This document shows positions 34,202 through 44,080 of a DNA stretch of 50,020 bases, piece after piece. Both the position numbers and the translations under genes were made by a program. Position 1 is the first letter of the stretch. Every line of letters begins with the position of its first letter. The stretch is taken from NCBI GenBank assembly GCA_015490715.1, contig WFXH01000085.1, forward strand, positions 1 to 50,020, in the 5' to 3' direction. A model generated the notes under the pieces. That model saw only the letters and a list, made by a program, of their open reading frames with translations, made no database searches and was not told the origin of the DNA. This DNA is from Saprospiraceae bacterium. GTDB taxonomy: Bacteria > Bacteroidota > Bacteroidia > Chitinophagales > Saprospiraceae.

Positions 34202-35779
34202 CCACAGGCGCACCCATCCTGCACGTCGGCTGCTTCGATGCTCTTCGATCTGACGAACTTCAATGCGCTCTGCATTTATGCCTTTCAACTTCATGTATTT
34301 CACGATGGCTGAAAGGCGTTTCTTCGTCAAAAGCTCGTCGTAATAGGGGTGTTTATAATCAGTCGAATGCGGCAGGAGCACGAGACGATATTCGGGATGG
34401 GCCTTCATTTGACGCACGATTTCATACAGATGAGGGAGATGACTCTTTTGAAGCGCAGCCACACGATAGGGAAAGCGCAAGGTCGTCGTGCTGATGACTC
34501 CCTTCTCTAAGGGTGTATCAAGTACTTTTGCAGTATGGGATTCGCTTATACTACGATGCGAGGGTTGGTTTTGCCCTATGGTTTTCCCCTTCTCCTTTGG
34601 GCGCTCAGTCTTTGGCAGCTTGTCGACTCTCGCTACGGTGTGGTCTTTTCTATTCTGCGAAGGCGGTTTCTCTATGTGCACCGTCTTGTACACAGTGTCG
34701 TATACGATCACAGTTTTCACCACTGTGTCGTAGACGGTCACCGTGCGATAGAGGGTATCGGTAATGACGATGCGCTGATAGAGCGTATCGCTTTGCTCGC
34801 GAGGATTCGGGGCGAACTTCTCGTCGGAAAGGGTCGGCGGATGCGCATCCTTTTGCTCTTGTTGCTGTATTACGGTCGCCGTATCCGCTGGAGGCGAGGC
34901 CTTTGATTTCAAATCGGCCACGACGACAGTATCCTCAGGGCAACCGTAGTTAAAGACGGAGCCAAACACCCGTGGACACCTGTCAATGGAGTCAGGTACC
35001 CCATCGTGATCGGTATCTTTTGCAGGAAGAGGTGATATCGGTTGTGCCGTGGCTACCGAAGTAGAGTCCGGACAGCCTTTCCGTCGGGCTGGGCCCGGTC
35101 GATGGGGGCACTGATCCTCTTTGTCGGGTATGCCGTCGCCGTCGCTATCCGGGACCTGGCCGATGTGCACATCCACCTCGGGCACGCGACGTCGAATGCT
35201 CTTTCCGAAGCGATAGCGAAGACCCACGCCGTGAGAGAAGTACCCCTCGTTGCCCGACAAGCTGCGGTAGTAATTGGTCTCCACAAAGAAGTAGAGCCGA
35301 TCCCACGCCTTGACATTCAAGCCAAGTCCCATCGGTATGCGCCAGTGCAAACCGCGATTGTCCGATTCCGACAGCCAATAGGCTCCCGCGCCAAGACACA
35401 CATAGGGGCTCAAACGAGGGGCATGGGGGTACCATTCGAGCTTGACTTTCGTATCAAAATGTACAAACCACACCGGTGTGGCCTTCTCTCCACCTGCTCC
35501 GGGATAGTAAGGCGTTTTGCCCAGCTTGATGGGAAAGTGCAGCGCTAAAAATGGGGTGAGTTGACGGCTGTAGTTGAGCCCCAACAGTTGCGGAAAGCGA
35601 TCGATTTGACGGGTGGGATTCCAACCGCTGAGCTCGGTGGTATAATCGAAATAATGCAGGGACAAGCCCACCTCTTGTATCTGGGCAGTTCCCGTGGTGT
35701 GCCACAAGAAACAACCACATAGGATCAACCAAGAGACGTGTTGAGGATAGCGCATGGTGAACGGCTTGACCCAATTCAT
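34187..35779 (-). CDS. OmpA-like outer-membrane protein with thrombospondin type 3 repeats and a decapeptide repeat linker
   Basis: 530 residues. An alternative ATG at 35755 gives the neater signal peptide MRYPQHVSWLILCGCFLWH. Residues 33-195 form a beta-barrel-like region with repeated Gly/aromatic strands ending in GVGLRYRFGK. Two calcium-type thrombospondin type 3 repeats follow, DSDGDGIPDKEDQCP (211-225) and DTDHDGVPDSIDRCP (255-269). Residues 331-370 hold four tandem decapeptides beginning DTLY or DTV. A Lys/Pro-rich linker leads to a diverged OmpA C-terminal peptidoglycan-binding domain (434-530) with LTKKRLSAIVKYMKLKGI. It should tether the outer membrane to the cell wall. A TAnnTTTG-like CACTTTTG precedes it. 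Confidence 0.85.
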   Translation of the reverse strand: MNWVKPFTMRYPQHVSWLILCGCFLWHTTGTAQIQEVGLSLHYFDYTTELSGWNPTRQIDRFPQLLGLNYSRQLTPFLALHFPIKLGKTPYYPGAGGEKATPVWFVHFDTKVKLEWYPHAPRLSPYVCLGAGAYWLSESDNRGLHWRIPMGLGLNVKAWDRLYFFVETNYYRSLSGNEGYFSHGVGLRYRFGKSIRRRVPEVDVHIGQVPDSDGDGIPDKEDQCPHRPGPARRKGCPDSTSVATAQPISPLPAKDTDHDGVPDSIDRCPRVFGSVFNYGCPEDTVVVADLKSKASPPADTATVIQQQEQKDAHPPTLSDEKFAPNPREQSDTLYQRIVITDTLYRTVTVYDTVVKTVIVYDTVYKTVHIEKPPSQNRKDHTVARVDKLPKTERPKEKGKTIGQNQPSHRSISESHTAKVLDTPLEKGVISTTTLRFPYRVAALQKSHLPHLYEIVRQMKAHPEYRLVLLPHSTDYKHPYYDELLTKKRLSAIVKYMKLKGINAERIEVRQIEEHRSSRRAGWVRLWLKKT

Positions 35780-35805
35780 TACAAAAGTGAAGGGGCTAAT
35801 CGAAA

Positions 35806-36741
35806 TTAGGCCCTGATGTCGGGCACGACCTTAAAGATGGCCTCCTTCTCTTCAAGTATATTCAAAATTCGGTCCAAAATGCCGTTGATAAACACCTTGC
35901 TGCGCTCCGTACTGTATTGCTTGGCTAATTCGACGTATTCGACGATCGTCACACTGGTATGGATGGTGGGAAATTTCAAAAACTCCAACACTCCCATCTT
36001 GAGCAAGATGAGATCAATAGCTGCCAGGCGCTCCAAATCCCAGTTTTCAACCACGGGACGAATGATTTCGTCGAGATTTTTCCACTCCTCCATGGACAAT
36101 AGCAAGAGCTGTTTGCCAAGGTCTTCGGTTTTATCCTTTTCGGGATAAAATTGTAAAAACAGCTCTTCATCGTTGTCGGCGGGTATGGCTTTGAGCAGTT
36201 TTTTCGTCGCTCCAATGAGCAGGGACTTGTCGTCGAGCCAACAATAGCAAAAATCTTCCATCATGTCGTTGAAATCGTCGTCCTTGCGGCAAAAGCGATA
36301 CAGCTCGAGCACCACATCCAAATCGGATATCGAGCCGTCGCCATAGAGGTAATCTCGATAGATTTCGTTGGGGATAAACTCACGATACAATCGGTTGAGC
36401 ACATCGGCATTGATGAAGTGATCAAAGTTACCCTCTTCAGCTCGTTTTTTCAGGTACTTAGAAGTGGCGAGCCATTGGATGAGTGGGTTGGTGAAAAGTC
36501 GAGGCGTAAACTTGACGTCCTCTTCGGTGGGGATAAACTTGTTACTGCGCTTCTTGGCATCCTCGACGGCGCGTCGGGCCAGCTCCACCAGGGTATAGAC
36601 ATGGAACAAGAAGAGTTCAAATACATTGTCGATGGTTTGATCGTAGCTCTTGATACACTCCTCCTGGGTGAGCGTCTTATCGCGGTCCATCATGTAGAGG
36701 TGCTGCATCGCCTTGATCCGCACACTTCTTCTACTCAGCAT
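35806..36741 (-). CDS. nusB: Transcription antitermination protein NusB (long Bacteroidota form)
   Basis: 311 residues, roughly twice the length of E. coli NusB, which is usual in Bacteroidota. The N-terminus MLSRRSVRIKAMQHLYM and the C-terminal NusB core, with LERLAAIDLILLKMGVLEFL, TSVTIVEYVELAKQYSTER and KVFINGILDRIL, are diagnostic. The middle (about 60-190) is an acidic, aromatic-rich insert. It binds boxA RNA with NusE in rRNA antitermination. A near -7 match (TAATTTCG, 36768-36775) lies upstream. A GC-rich hairpin overlaps its stop codon (about 35791-35813) and could act as a terminator, though the T-run is poor. Confidence 0.93.
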   Translation of the reverse strand: MLSRRSVRIKAMQHLYMMDRDKTLTQEECIKSYDQTIDNVFELFLFHVYTLVELARRAVEDAKKRSNKFIPTEEDVKFTPRLFTNPLIQWLATSKYLKKRAEEGNFDHFINADVLNRLYREFIPNEIYRDYLYGDGSISDLDVVLELYRFCRKDDDFNDMMEDFCYCWLDDKSLLIGATKKLLKAIPADNDEELFLQFYPEKDKTEDLGKQLLLLSMEEWKNLDEIIRPVVENWDLERLAAIDLILLKMGVLEFLKFPTIHTSVTIVEYVELAKQYSTERSKVFINGILDRILNILEEKEAIFKVVPDIRA

Positions 36742-36815
36742 CGGCTTATGGCATATCGTTTGAAATGCGAAATTAGCATAAAAACCTCTGTTGTGGTCTG
36801 GCTTTTCAATTTTAT

Positions 36816-39800
36816 TTAGCGCAATATGGTCACATTACCCGTTTTGACAAACTCCTGTCCGTCGACGCAATACACATACACCCGTACGGCATAGACATCA
36901 GGCGGGAGCCTTTTGCCTTGGTACGTTCCGTCCCACGACTCGTCCGGACGCTTTGTTTCAAACACCTTCTCACCCCATCGGTCGTAGACCATCACGTGGA
37001 TGGAGTCGATAAAATTGCTGAAGACTTTCCATTCGTCGTTGATACCATCGCCGTTAGGACTAAACGCATTGGGAATGTAGATATCGTTGTCGTCACAGGT
37101 AGGTCGCTTGACCACGACCAATACCGAAGCCGAGTCGAGGCAATTGCTGTCGTTGGTCACATAGACGGTATAGCGCGTAGTATAATCGGGCATAGCCACT
37201 GGATCATTGCAATTGTCGCAGCTGAGCGTTTCGGAGGGATCCCACTCATACGAACTATATCCCACTTGCACTTCCAACTGGGATTTTTGACCCAAATAAA
37301 TCGTATCCGGCGTGGCCGTCGCAATGGGCTTCGGGCGCACCCTCGACACGATAAGGGTATCGTAGAGCTCGTACATGCACCCCAAGGTCCGATGTCGTAT
37401 CTTGAGGACAAATTCCGTAGTCGTATCGACGCGCACCCAGATACGGGTCAAATCACTGGAATCAACGATCACATCGCTCGGCATCCAGCGATAGGTCAGT
37501 GGTCCTCCCCCCTTGTTGACAACGCCGATCTCCGCCTCGTGACCGTAACACACGTAGGGCGGCATTAAGATTTCCACGTTTAAGAAATACGGAATCACCC
37601 GCACGCTATCTAAGCGATAACAGCCGTACGGATCCTTTAGCAACACGTAATAGGTCGTCGGCTTTTGGACATGCACCAGGAGCGTATCCGTCGTATCGAT
37701 CAGTACCCCGCTAGCATCGCGCCACTCATAGGTCAGCGGCAAATCACTGCGTACTCCCAAATACGTACTGTCTGAATAACAAAGTATCGTGTCGTCGGAG
37801 ATTTCGTATGAAATCGTTGGCGGTACGAGCAACAGCACAGACCGCTCTACTTGGCAATCCGGATACGTCGTATCAATGACCGTGACGGTATAGACGCTCG
37901 TCGTATCGACACGCGCAATGGGATTGCCGACATTGGGATCAGACAGTCCCCGTGGAGGATGCCAACGATATCGATATTGCGGCGGCGCATCGGGCCACAG
38001 CTCCACCGGGGCTCCCTCACACGATATAACGGTGTCTGGCGGAAATTCCGGTATGTAGCCTACCTCCACCGTCTGCGTGATCGCATTGACGCAATACCCC
38101 TCCACAATGAGGCTGACACGATAGCGGCCTCTCTGCTCGTAGACATGTACTGGATGCGTCTCCATCGAACTTTGACCATCTCCAAAATCCCACTGATATC
38201 GCCCAGATTCGGAGAGATTGGTAAAGCGCACCTCCAGCGAATCGCAATCATGCTCCCAGCGAAATCCCACGTCTGGCAAAGGCTGTACATCGACGTTGAT
38301 ATCGCCTTCATCGCTACAGCCGTATTGATTGGTCGCGGTGAAGTGCAAGGTATGTCTTCCCACCGTATCGAAATACGCCACGATCGTTCCGGTCCCTTGC
38401 CCCCTGACGACAACATCTGCAGGGGTCCATTGATAGTTGATTACGTGCTCAGGTCGTTGATTGGCGACACGTATGTCTACCGTGTCGTACAAGCACGGTT
38501 TTATACTGTCGACGAAAGAGAGCCGCACTATTTGATTGCTGACATGGATGCTGTCCATGCCCGGACAGTTGTTTTGACTCACCGCACGCACGTAAATAAC
38601 GGTATCCGGAGTGTGTACGTCTAAATCAAAGGTGTACGATCCTCGCTTTAAGATTTGTGAAAAGTCGCGTCGATTAGACCATTCCACGGTGCTCTCCACG
38701 CCTCCATTGGTGTGGAGGCGAATGCGCTCTGTGCAGGCAATGCTATCGCCCAACACGTCGATGTCGAGTAGTTCGTTGACCTTGACAAACACACTGCGCT
38801 CAATTGCACAGAGACCGTCTGAAATTGTCACGTAGTATCGGGTCGGACGATCCGGAAAGGCGAGCGGATTGGGACAATCGGCACAGCTCAAGCTATTAGG
38901 CGGCGACCACCGATATTGGAATTGCTCATCGACCGTGTCGATGATCCGCGCCGTATCGCCAAAACATATCGCCACACTGTCCGAGATGAAATCAATGTCG
39001 AGGATGTGGATGGGTATCGTCTGGACCACACTATCGACACACCCTCCCTGTGTATTCAAAACGAGCTGTACCTCCACAGTGTCCGAGCGATGGTGGACAA
39101 AGCGCACCTTCTGACCGGTGGCCCGAAAGACCCCACCCGAATAGCGCACTCTCCAGTGTAAACTGTCATCGATGATGGCATAGCGGCGATCAAAACTGAT
39201 CGATTGGAGTTCGAGCACTACAGAATCTTCACAATGGCTGACTTGATAGTCGAAGTCGGCCCCATAGCCACCGTCACCGTAGATGTATATGATTTTTTCC
39301 GCGCTGTCGATACAGAGACTGTCGCGCTCTGCGATCAACACGACGCGGTATTCACCTGGACCGGGATAGGTATAACTGGGATTTTCCTCGGTAGAAAACT
39401 GACTGCGGTCGCGATTGGCCTGAAAATACCAGCGAAAATTGCCGCCGCTGCTGTTGTTGGTAAACTGCACTGTCAGGCCTTCACAGACGATTGTATCTAC
39501 AAAGAAATCGGCGATGGGCTTTTCGGGGCAAATGCGTATGTTGATCTCAAAATCCCTGCGCACGACATTGATGAGCTTGCCATTGCGATATTCTTCGACG
39601 CAGACGCCTATGAGGAAGGTGCCGGTTTCTTGCGGTACTCCGCGCATGATACCCGTGACGGGATCGATCGTCAAGGGCGTACCTCCAAAGAGATTGTTCA
39701 GCCCGTAGGGAGGTTTGTAACGCACCAATTCCCAGGTACGAGGAGATGGGGGAGGTACGGGCTTTTGGTGATTGCGATCGCCACCGGCATAGGGCACGCA

Positions 39801-40481
39801 CAAGCGATACACCAACGAATCGCCATCGGGATCGACCGCGGAATGATCGAAGACAAAATCTCGCCCCGAACACCAATAGATCGGTGCCCAATTTTTAAAT
39901 CGCGCGCTGGTATTGCCCAAGCGCAAGGCCTCTTCGGAGAGGTACAACCAATAGGTTGCACCCGTGTTTTCGGGGTCAAAGATGTTGTCGATCTTGTTGC
40001 GACAGCACCGCTGATAGACGACGTAGTAGCCACCCTCGCGAAACGGTAGTCTTAAAACTCCGCTAAAGATCCCCGAACCATCACTGAAGTAATTGTACGT
40101 CGTCGTGTGCACGCATACATCCTCCCCGATGACCTGGCATTCGCTGTTGAGCATCTCGTTGAGGGTGTCGTCGGGATTGAAGGGCATGAGCAAGACGCCA
40201 TTGAGCCCAAAGGCGCGCAAGAGATTGCCTTCGATATCATAGAGGGCTATCGCCGCATTGGCATCAAACTGCGCATCGGGAGCTCCATTATAGCAATCCC
40301 GACGCATCGAAAAATAGATACGATACAAGTCATCCCCCAAAAACTCGTAGCGCATTTCACCCCCCACGATGTGGGTCGCCCATGCCGTAGGCATACACAG
40401 CAGGACGCTCACCACCATCCCGGTCCACCACAACAATACGTGCTTTATGAATTTCATAGTCGAAGTCATTTTATGCTTCAT
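36816..40481 (-). CDS. Large T9SS type B surface protein with PKD modules and CHU_C end
   Basis: 1221 residues. A signal peptide (ending near AWA) precedes an N-terminal region beginning THIVGGEMRYEFLGDDLYRIYF, a conserved opening in Bacteroidota gliding-associated proteins (about 35-320). A series of PKD/Ig-like modules follows (about 320-1115), with WDFGDGQSSMETHPVHVYEQ as the clearest PKD core and repeated WSPPNSLSCADCPNP-type motifs. The end is a CHU_C module (last 95 residues) with IPNAFSPNGDGINDEW and VYDRWGEKVFETK. Its ATG overlaps the stop of the PorE-like gene (ATGA), so translation is probably coupled in a three-gene operon with PorP/SprF. It is expected to be T9SS cargo attached at the cell surface. 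Ligand unknown. Confidence 0.9.
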   Translation of the reverse strand: MKHKMTSTMKFIKHVLLWWTGMVVSVLLCMPTAWATHIVGGEMRYEFLGDDLYRIYFSMRRDCYNGAPDAQFDANAAIALYDIEGNLLRAFGLNGVLLMPFNPDDTLNEMLNSECQVIGEDVCVHTTTYNYFSDGSGIFSGVLRLPFREGGYYVVYQRCCRNKIDNIFDPENTGATYWLYLSEEALRLGNTSARFKNWAPIYWCSGRDFVFDHSAVDPDGDSLVYRLCVPYAGGDRNHQKPVPPPSPRTWELVRYKPPYGLNNLFGGTPLTIDPVTGIMRGVPQETGTFLIGVCVEEYRNGKLINVVRRDFEINIRICPEKPIADFFVDTIVCEGLTVQFTNNSSGGNFRWYFQANRDRSQFSTEENPSYTYPGPGEYRVVLIAERDSLCIDSAEKIIYIYGDGGYGADFDYQVSHCEDSVVLELQSISFDRRYAIIDDSLHWRVRYSGGVFRATGQKVRFVHHRSDTVEVQLVLNTQGGCVDSVVQTIPIHILDIDFISDSVAICFGDTARIIDTVDEQFQYRWSPPNSLSCADCPNPLAFPDRPTRYYVTISDGLCAIERSVFVKVNELLDIDVLGDSIACTERIRLHTNGGVESTVEWSNRRDFSQILKRGSYTFDLDVHTPDTVIYVRAVSQNNCPGMDSIHVSNQIVRLSFVDSIKPCLYDTVDIRVANQRPEHVINYQWTPADVVVRGQGTGTIVAYFDTVGRHTLHFTATNQYGCSDEGDINVDVQPLPDVGFRWEHDCDSLEVRFTNLSESGRYQWDFGDGQSSMETHPVHVYEQRGRYRVSLIVEGYCVNAITQTVEVGYIPEFPPDTVISCEGAPVELWPDAPPQYRYRWHPPRGLSDPNVGNPIARVDTTSVYTVTVIDTTYPDCQVERSVLLLVPPTISYEISDDTILCYSDSTYLGVRSDLPLTYEWRDASGVLIDTTDTLLVHVQKPTTYYVLLKDPYGCYRLDSVRVIPYFLNVEILMPPYVCYGHEAEIGVVNKGGGPLTYRWMPSDVIVDSSDLTRIWVRVDTTTEFVLKIRHRTLGCMYELYDTLIVSRVRPKPIATATPDTIYLGQKSQLEVQVGYSSYEWDPSETLSCDNCNDPVAMPDYTTRYTVYVTNDSNCLDSASVLVVVKRPTCDDNDIYIPNAFSPNGDGINDEWKVFSNFIDSIHVMVYDRWGEKVFETKRPDESWDGTYQGKRLPPDVYAVRVYVYCVDGQEFVKTGNVTILR

Positions 40482-42970
40482 TTCAACTTGACATTCTCTT
40501 TGGCTTTAGCCAAACGCTTGACGGCAATGACTTCTACGCGGCGCTCGCGCGATGCTGCTGGACTGTATACGGACAGCGACCGCTCAAACGGCGAATCGCT
40601 GACGTCCTTAGGGGCCTTCGACTCCCCAAACGGAGCTTCATACAAGACCAATTTTCCCTTGTAAATCCACGGGAGCAACAATCCGTTGCGCCAGGTGTAA
40701 AATTCGTTTTTCAAACACTGCACGCGGCGCTTACTCAGCCGGTAATTGTACTTTTCGTTCGCCAGTGGACTGGTATAGCCCTTGATGGTCACCTCGAGCA
40801 AGAGTCCACCTTCCAATACGCCGAGTACTTGTTCCATAAAGTAGTCGAGCTTGTCGTAGCCCGCCTTCAACTCTTCTTCAAAAAACTTCTCCACTTCCCT
40901 CTCGCGTAGCGGCCTCTCCACCTCGGGAAAGGCCTTGGCATACTCCCGCTTGTACTCTTCCTTGCGATCATAAAAGGCCTGAAAGAGATCGCGATACCGC
41001 TTATTGGTCGTCGTGTCCATGCTCTTGGGCTCGGGCTCGTCGTTTTCAAAGTAGAGCACTAAGGGGAGAATTTGCTCCAACTTGCGAATCGCTTGTCGCA
41101 CCAGGCCGATCTTCTTCGCAAGGGGCTCTCCTTTCCCCGTTTCCTCTTCCGGGATAAAGACCTCTGCAGTATCGTACTTCGGCGCTGTGCCCCACAACTT
41201 GTACACGTGTCCACGTATTAAGGTGTAGTGATAGGTATTGCCCGTGGGATTGCTATCGTCGTGCAAGAGCAAGGTATCACCATCTGCAATTTCATACAAC
41301 TGCACCCGTGCATTGGAAAGGGGCTCCGAGGTGTTGTCGTCCCACACCGTCACTTCCAGCGGTATGTACTTGGTCAGGTAGGCGCGCAATTCCACAAAGG
41401 GATGCTTGTGCATATTGATCGTCTTCAAGTAGAGGGTATCGGTCGAATACGAGCGCTTCGACACGACGATCGTGTATTCCTTGTCGTGCTCGATGAGCGT
41501 CTGCATCACAGGTACGGTGTCGACCAGCCAGATGGTCGTATCCCACTGGTCTGTGCGATTGACGATGTGAAAGCGCGCTCCCCCGATGCCGGAGCTGTCG
41601 TAATTGTCCAGAGCCCACACCTTTAACTGGATGGGCGGCGGTATGAAATGGACGCGATACAGGTCGAAACAGCAGGCTTCCAGAAGCTCGTCGTAATACA
41701 TGGAGCCCTCGCGATTGGACGCAAAGTAGGCGTACTTTTCGTCTGGGCCCATGCGGAAATACACTTCATCATAGCTCGAATTGATGGGCTTGCCGAGATT
41801 AGCCACGCTGTCGAAGCGTGCCAGGCCCACGCCCTTGGCGCGATAGATATCCAGCCCTCCCAGGTTTTGTACATACCCATCGGAACTGAAGTAGAGTATG
41901 TCTTCCGTACTGAGATAGTAGGGACTCATCTCATCGCCCTCGGTATTGACACTTTCGAGATTAACGGGCACATCAAAGCTGCCGTCGGCTTTGCGCAGGG
42001 CATACCAAATATCCATCCCCCCTTGTCCGCCCGGGCGATCGGAAACGAAATACAACACCTCCCGAAAGCGTATCGAATCATAGGCCAAAAAGGGATGTGT
42101 GGAGGTATACCCCTGCAAGTTGATGGGTGTGGGCAGCTTTTCGGGAGCACTCCACAGGTTGTTGTGCCAAAGGGATCGCCATATCTCACACCGTATTTTG
42201 CCGCCCTCGCCTACGTAATCGCAGAGCGTAAAGTACATCTCTCGTCCATCGGGGCTGATGCTTGCGTTGACTGCGTGGCGCTCAGCCACGTTGAGATGGT
42301 CGGGCAGAAGCTCTTTGCCATTGCCTTCGCTATAGCGCCATAGGCGACCCAGCTTGCGCGGAGGTCGGTACGGGTCTTTTTTCTTCTGCCCCGTCATGGA
42401 GGAGTAGTACAACACGCTGTCGTGTTGGTAGGGACTAAAATCCGAATGCGGCGTGTTGATCGTCGTATCTAAGCGCTCGACGTATTGCATCGAATCTTCC
42501 GCGACCGTAACAGCCCAGCTCGCCCGATCGACGAGCAACTGGGCCTCCGACCAATCTTCCGAAGTGCTATCGACCATTTCCATAAACTTCCGGGCATAGC
42601 GCATAGCTTCTCGATAATAACCGAGCTTGAAATACGCCTGGGCAATATCCAACATCAAGCGGGATTCTTGACCCGTGGTATCCGATGCCAAGAGGGTGTT
42701 GTAGTGCAGCAATGCGCGCTTGTAGGCGTGTAATTGCCAGGCCGCCTGAGCCATCTTTTTGTGCAGGGACAGGGTATCCCGCCCATAGCGCATGGCCTGC
42801 TGAAAAAAGGCATAAGCCGAATAGTAATCTTGCGATGCCAATCGCTTTTCGGCTTCCTCCAACACTTGACGAAAGTTCGGGCTGCCAATCTGCGCCCATC
42901 CAAACAACGGAATTAGCAATAATAGAGTGTGGATAAATTGCTTTAAAAGTGTCGTCTTAATTGTTCGCAT
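40478..42970 (-). CDS. PorE-like protein: TPR, PD40 beta-propeller and OmpA C-terminal domain
   Basis: 830 residues. A signal peptide (1-26, LFGWAQ) is followed by TPR-like helices (about 30-160; YYSAYAFFQQAMRYG, AYFKLGYYREAMRYARK). A PD40/WD40-like propeller comes next (about 180-440) with VNASISPDGREMYFTLCD, FVSDRPGGQGGMDIWYA and YFASNREGS. A beta-sandwich region (about 460-640) leads to an OmpA-type domain (about 645-830) with LVLYFENDEPEPKS and NYRLSKRRVQCLKNEF. This order matches the T9SS component PorE, which links the secretion machine to peptidoglycan. It lies between PorP/SprF and the CHU_C cargo gene: 19 bases from the first and overlapping the second by 4. The PorE equivalence is inferred from architecture, and many paralogues exist. 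Confidence 0.88.
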   Translation of the reverse strand: MRTIKTTLLKQFIHTLLLLIPLFGWAQIGSPNFRQVLEEAEKRLASQDYYSAYAFFQQAMRYGRDTLSLHKKMAQAAWQLHAYKRALLHYNTLLASDTTGQESRLMLDIAQAYFKLGYYREAMRYARKFMEMVDSTSEDWSEAQLLVDRASWAVTVAEDSMQYVERLDTTINTPHSDFSPYQHDSVLYYSSMTGQKKKDPYRPPRKLGRLWRYSEGNGKELLPDHLNVAERHAVNASISPDGREMYFTLCDYVGEGGKIRCEIWRSLWHNNLWSAPEKLPTPINLQGYTSTHPFLAYDSIRFREVLYFVSDRPGGQGGMDIWYALRKADGSFDVPVNLESVNTEGDEMSPYYLSTEDILYFSSDGYVQNLGGLDIYRAKGVGLARFDSVANLGKPINSSYDEVYFRMGPDEKYAYFASNREGSMYYDELLEACCFDLYRVHFIPPPIQLKVWALDNYDSSGIGGARFHIVNRTDQWDTTIWLVDTVPVMQTLIEHDKEYTIVVSKRSYSTDTLYLKTINMHKHPFVELRAYLTKYIPLEVTVWDDNTSEPLSNARVQLYEIADGDTLLLHDDSNPTGNTYHYTLIRGHVYKLWGTAPKYDTAEVFIPEEETGKGEPLAKKIGLVRQAIRKLEQILPLVLYFENDEPEPKSMDTTTNKRYRDLFQAFYDRKEEYKREYAKAFPEVERPLREREVEKFFEEELKAGYDKLDYFMEQVLGVLEGGLLLEVTIKGYTSPLANEKYNYRLSKRRVQCLKNEFYTWRNGLLLPWIYKGKLVLYEAPFGESKAPKDVSDSPFERSLSVYSPAASRERRVEVIAVKRLAKAKENVKLK

Positions 42971-42989
42971 TTCCTCTACCCTTTAGGTG

Positions 42990-44000
42990 TTAATACACAG
43001 GACAGCTCTTAAACTGCGCGGGGGGCCTGGGACGAAAGAAGTAATACTGCACGTGCATCTCAGGCCCTCCCCTTCCTGACGTCGCCACTTTAAAGGGCGA
43101 ATAATTGTAGTCATAGCTCAAGCCCACATACCAATTTCGATAGTGCAGACCCAGTTGCGGAATGATGGCATCGTCTACTCTCCATCCTGCTCCCAGGTCA
43201 AGGGCAAGCTCCCGCCCCGGCACCAGGCTCAAATACCACCGAAAGAGCCCTCCTGCTACGATTTCGCGATATACTTCCTGCCGTTGCCACAATGCCGAAG
43301 CCACGAGATCCAATCGGCGCACCAATTGCAGGCTCAACTGTGCCGAAGCACTCAACCTGCTAAAACGCGGCACATTCATACCACTGGAGTAAAAGGTCTG
43401 TTGTGCACGCAAAAAGTGATGATACGCCCCACCGATGTTCAACCACGTCCGCGGCGAATGTTGATAGCGATAGTGGATCCCCCCTGCAAGGTCGACATAG
43501 ACAAAATCCAGCCGCGCAAACGGCTCCTGGGGATTAAGCCCGGGATTGTATCGCTCCCCATCCCACTGATTGGGAAAGCGCAAATTCCCCTCTCTAAAAG
43601 CCCTCCTGCCCAAATTGATTGCCATTCCTGCACTTAAAATATTTCGCCTTGAGGGTATGAAATGGTAGGCGCCCATGAGATTGGCATCGAGGATTTCCAA
43701 CTTGCTATCCCCCGCATAATCGTATAAGAGCTTTCCGCCAAGACCCCAAAAGTGCTTCAAAGCATAGGTGGGGTACCATTTCATATCAAAGCTCACTCCA
43801 AAGGTGGTATACGGCACCGGCACCGTCGTCCACTGATTGCGGTACACGGCAGCTACGCGCATATCCGCTCGATGCACCGACGTCATCGCAGGGTTGAGAT
43901 CCATCGGCGCATTGAAAAACTGACTAAAATGGACATCCTGACCAAACCCTATGCCGGGTAGGAGGATCACAATCCAGAGGTATAGATATGCCATGCGCAT
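42990..44000 (-). CDS. PorP/SprF family type IX secretion outer-membrane protein
   Basis: 336 residues from the ATG at 43998-44000; the longer reading begins at a TTG. A signal peptide (MRMAYLYLWIVILLPGIGF, cleavage near GQD) is followed by the family opening VHFSQFFNAPMDLNPAMT and VYRNQWTTVPVPYTTFG. Beta-barrel strands end in GPEMHVQYYFFRPR. It is the first gene of the operon PorP/SprF - PorE-like - CHU_C protein. It likely holds or exports the type B cargo encoded two genes downstream. It is more diverged from the copy at 2036 than a recent duplicate would be. Confidence 0.92.
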   Translation of the reverse strand: MRMAYLYLWIVILLPGIGFGQDVHFSQFFNAPMDLNPAMTSVHRADMRVAAVYRNQWTTVPVPYTTFGVSFDMKWYPTYALKHFWGLGGKLLYDYAGDSKLEILDANLMGAYHFIPSRRNILSAGMAINLGRRAFREGNLRFPNQWDGERYNPGLNPQEPFARLDFVYVDLAGGIHYRYQHSPRTWLNIGGAYHHFLRAQQTFYSSGMNVPRFSRLSASAQLSLQLVRRLDLVASALWQRQEVYREIVAGGLFRWYLSLVPGRELALDLGAGWRVDDAIIPQLGLHYRNWYVGLSYDYNYSPFKVATSGRGGPEMHVQYYFFRPRPPAQFKSCPVY

Positions 44001-44080
44001 AGAGGGTACATTTAGATGGACCAATCTTTTTGATTTTAACGATGTAAGGGTTTATTTGGCTTGTATATTTCGAAGGCTAA

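Noticed and set aside
41648-42343. Plus-strand frame of 231 codons within the PorE-like gene
   Set aside because: Antisense to a gene with clear PD40 and OmpA modules; no independent motif.
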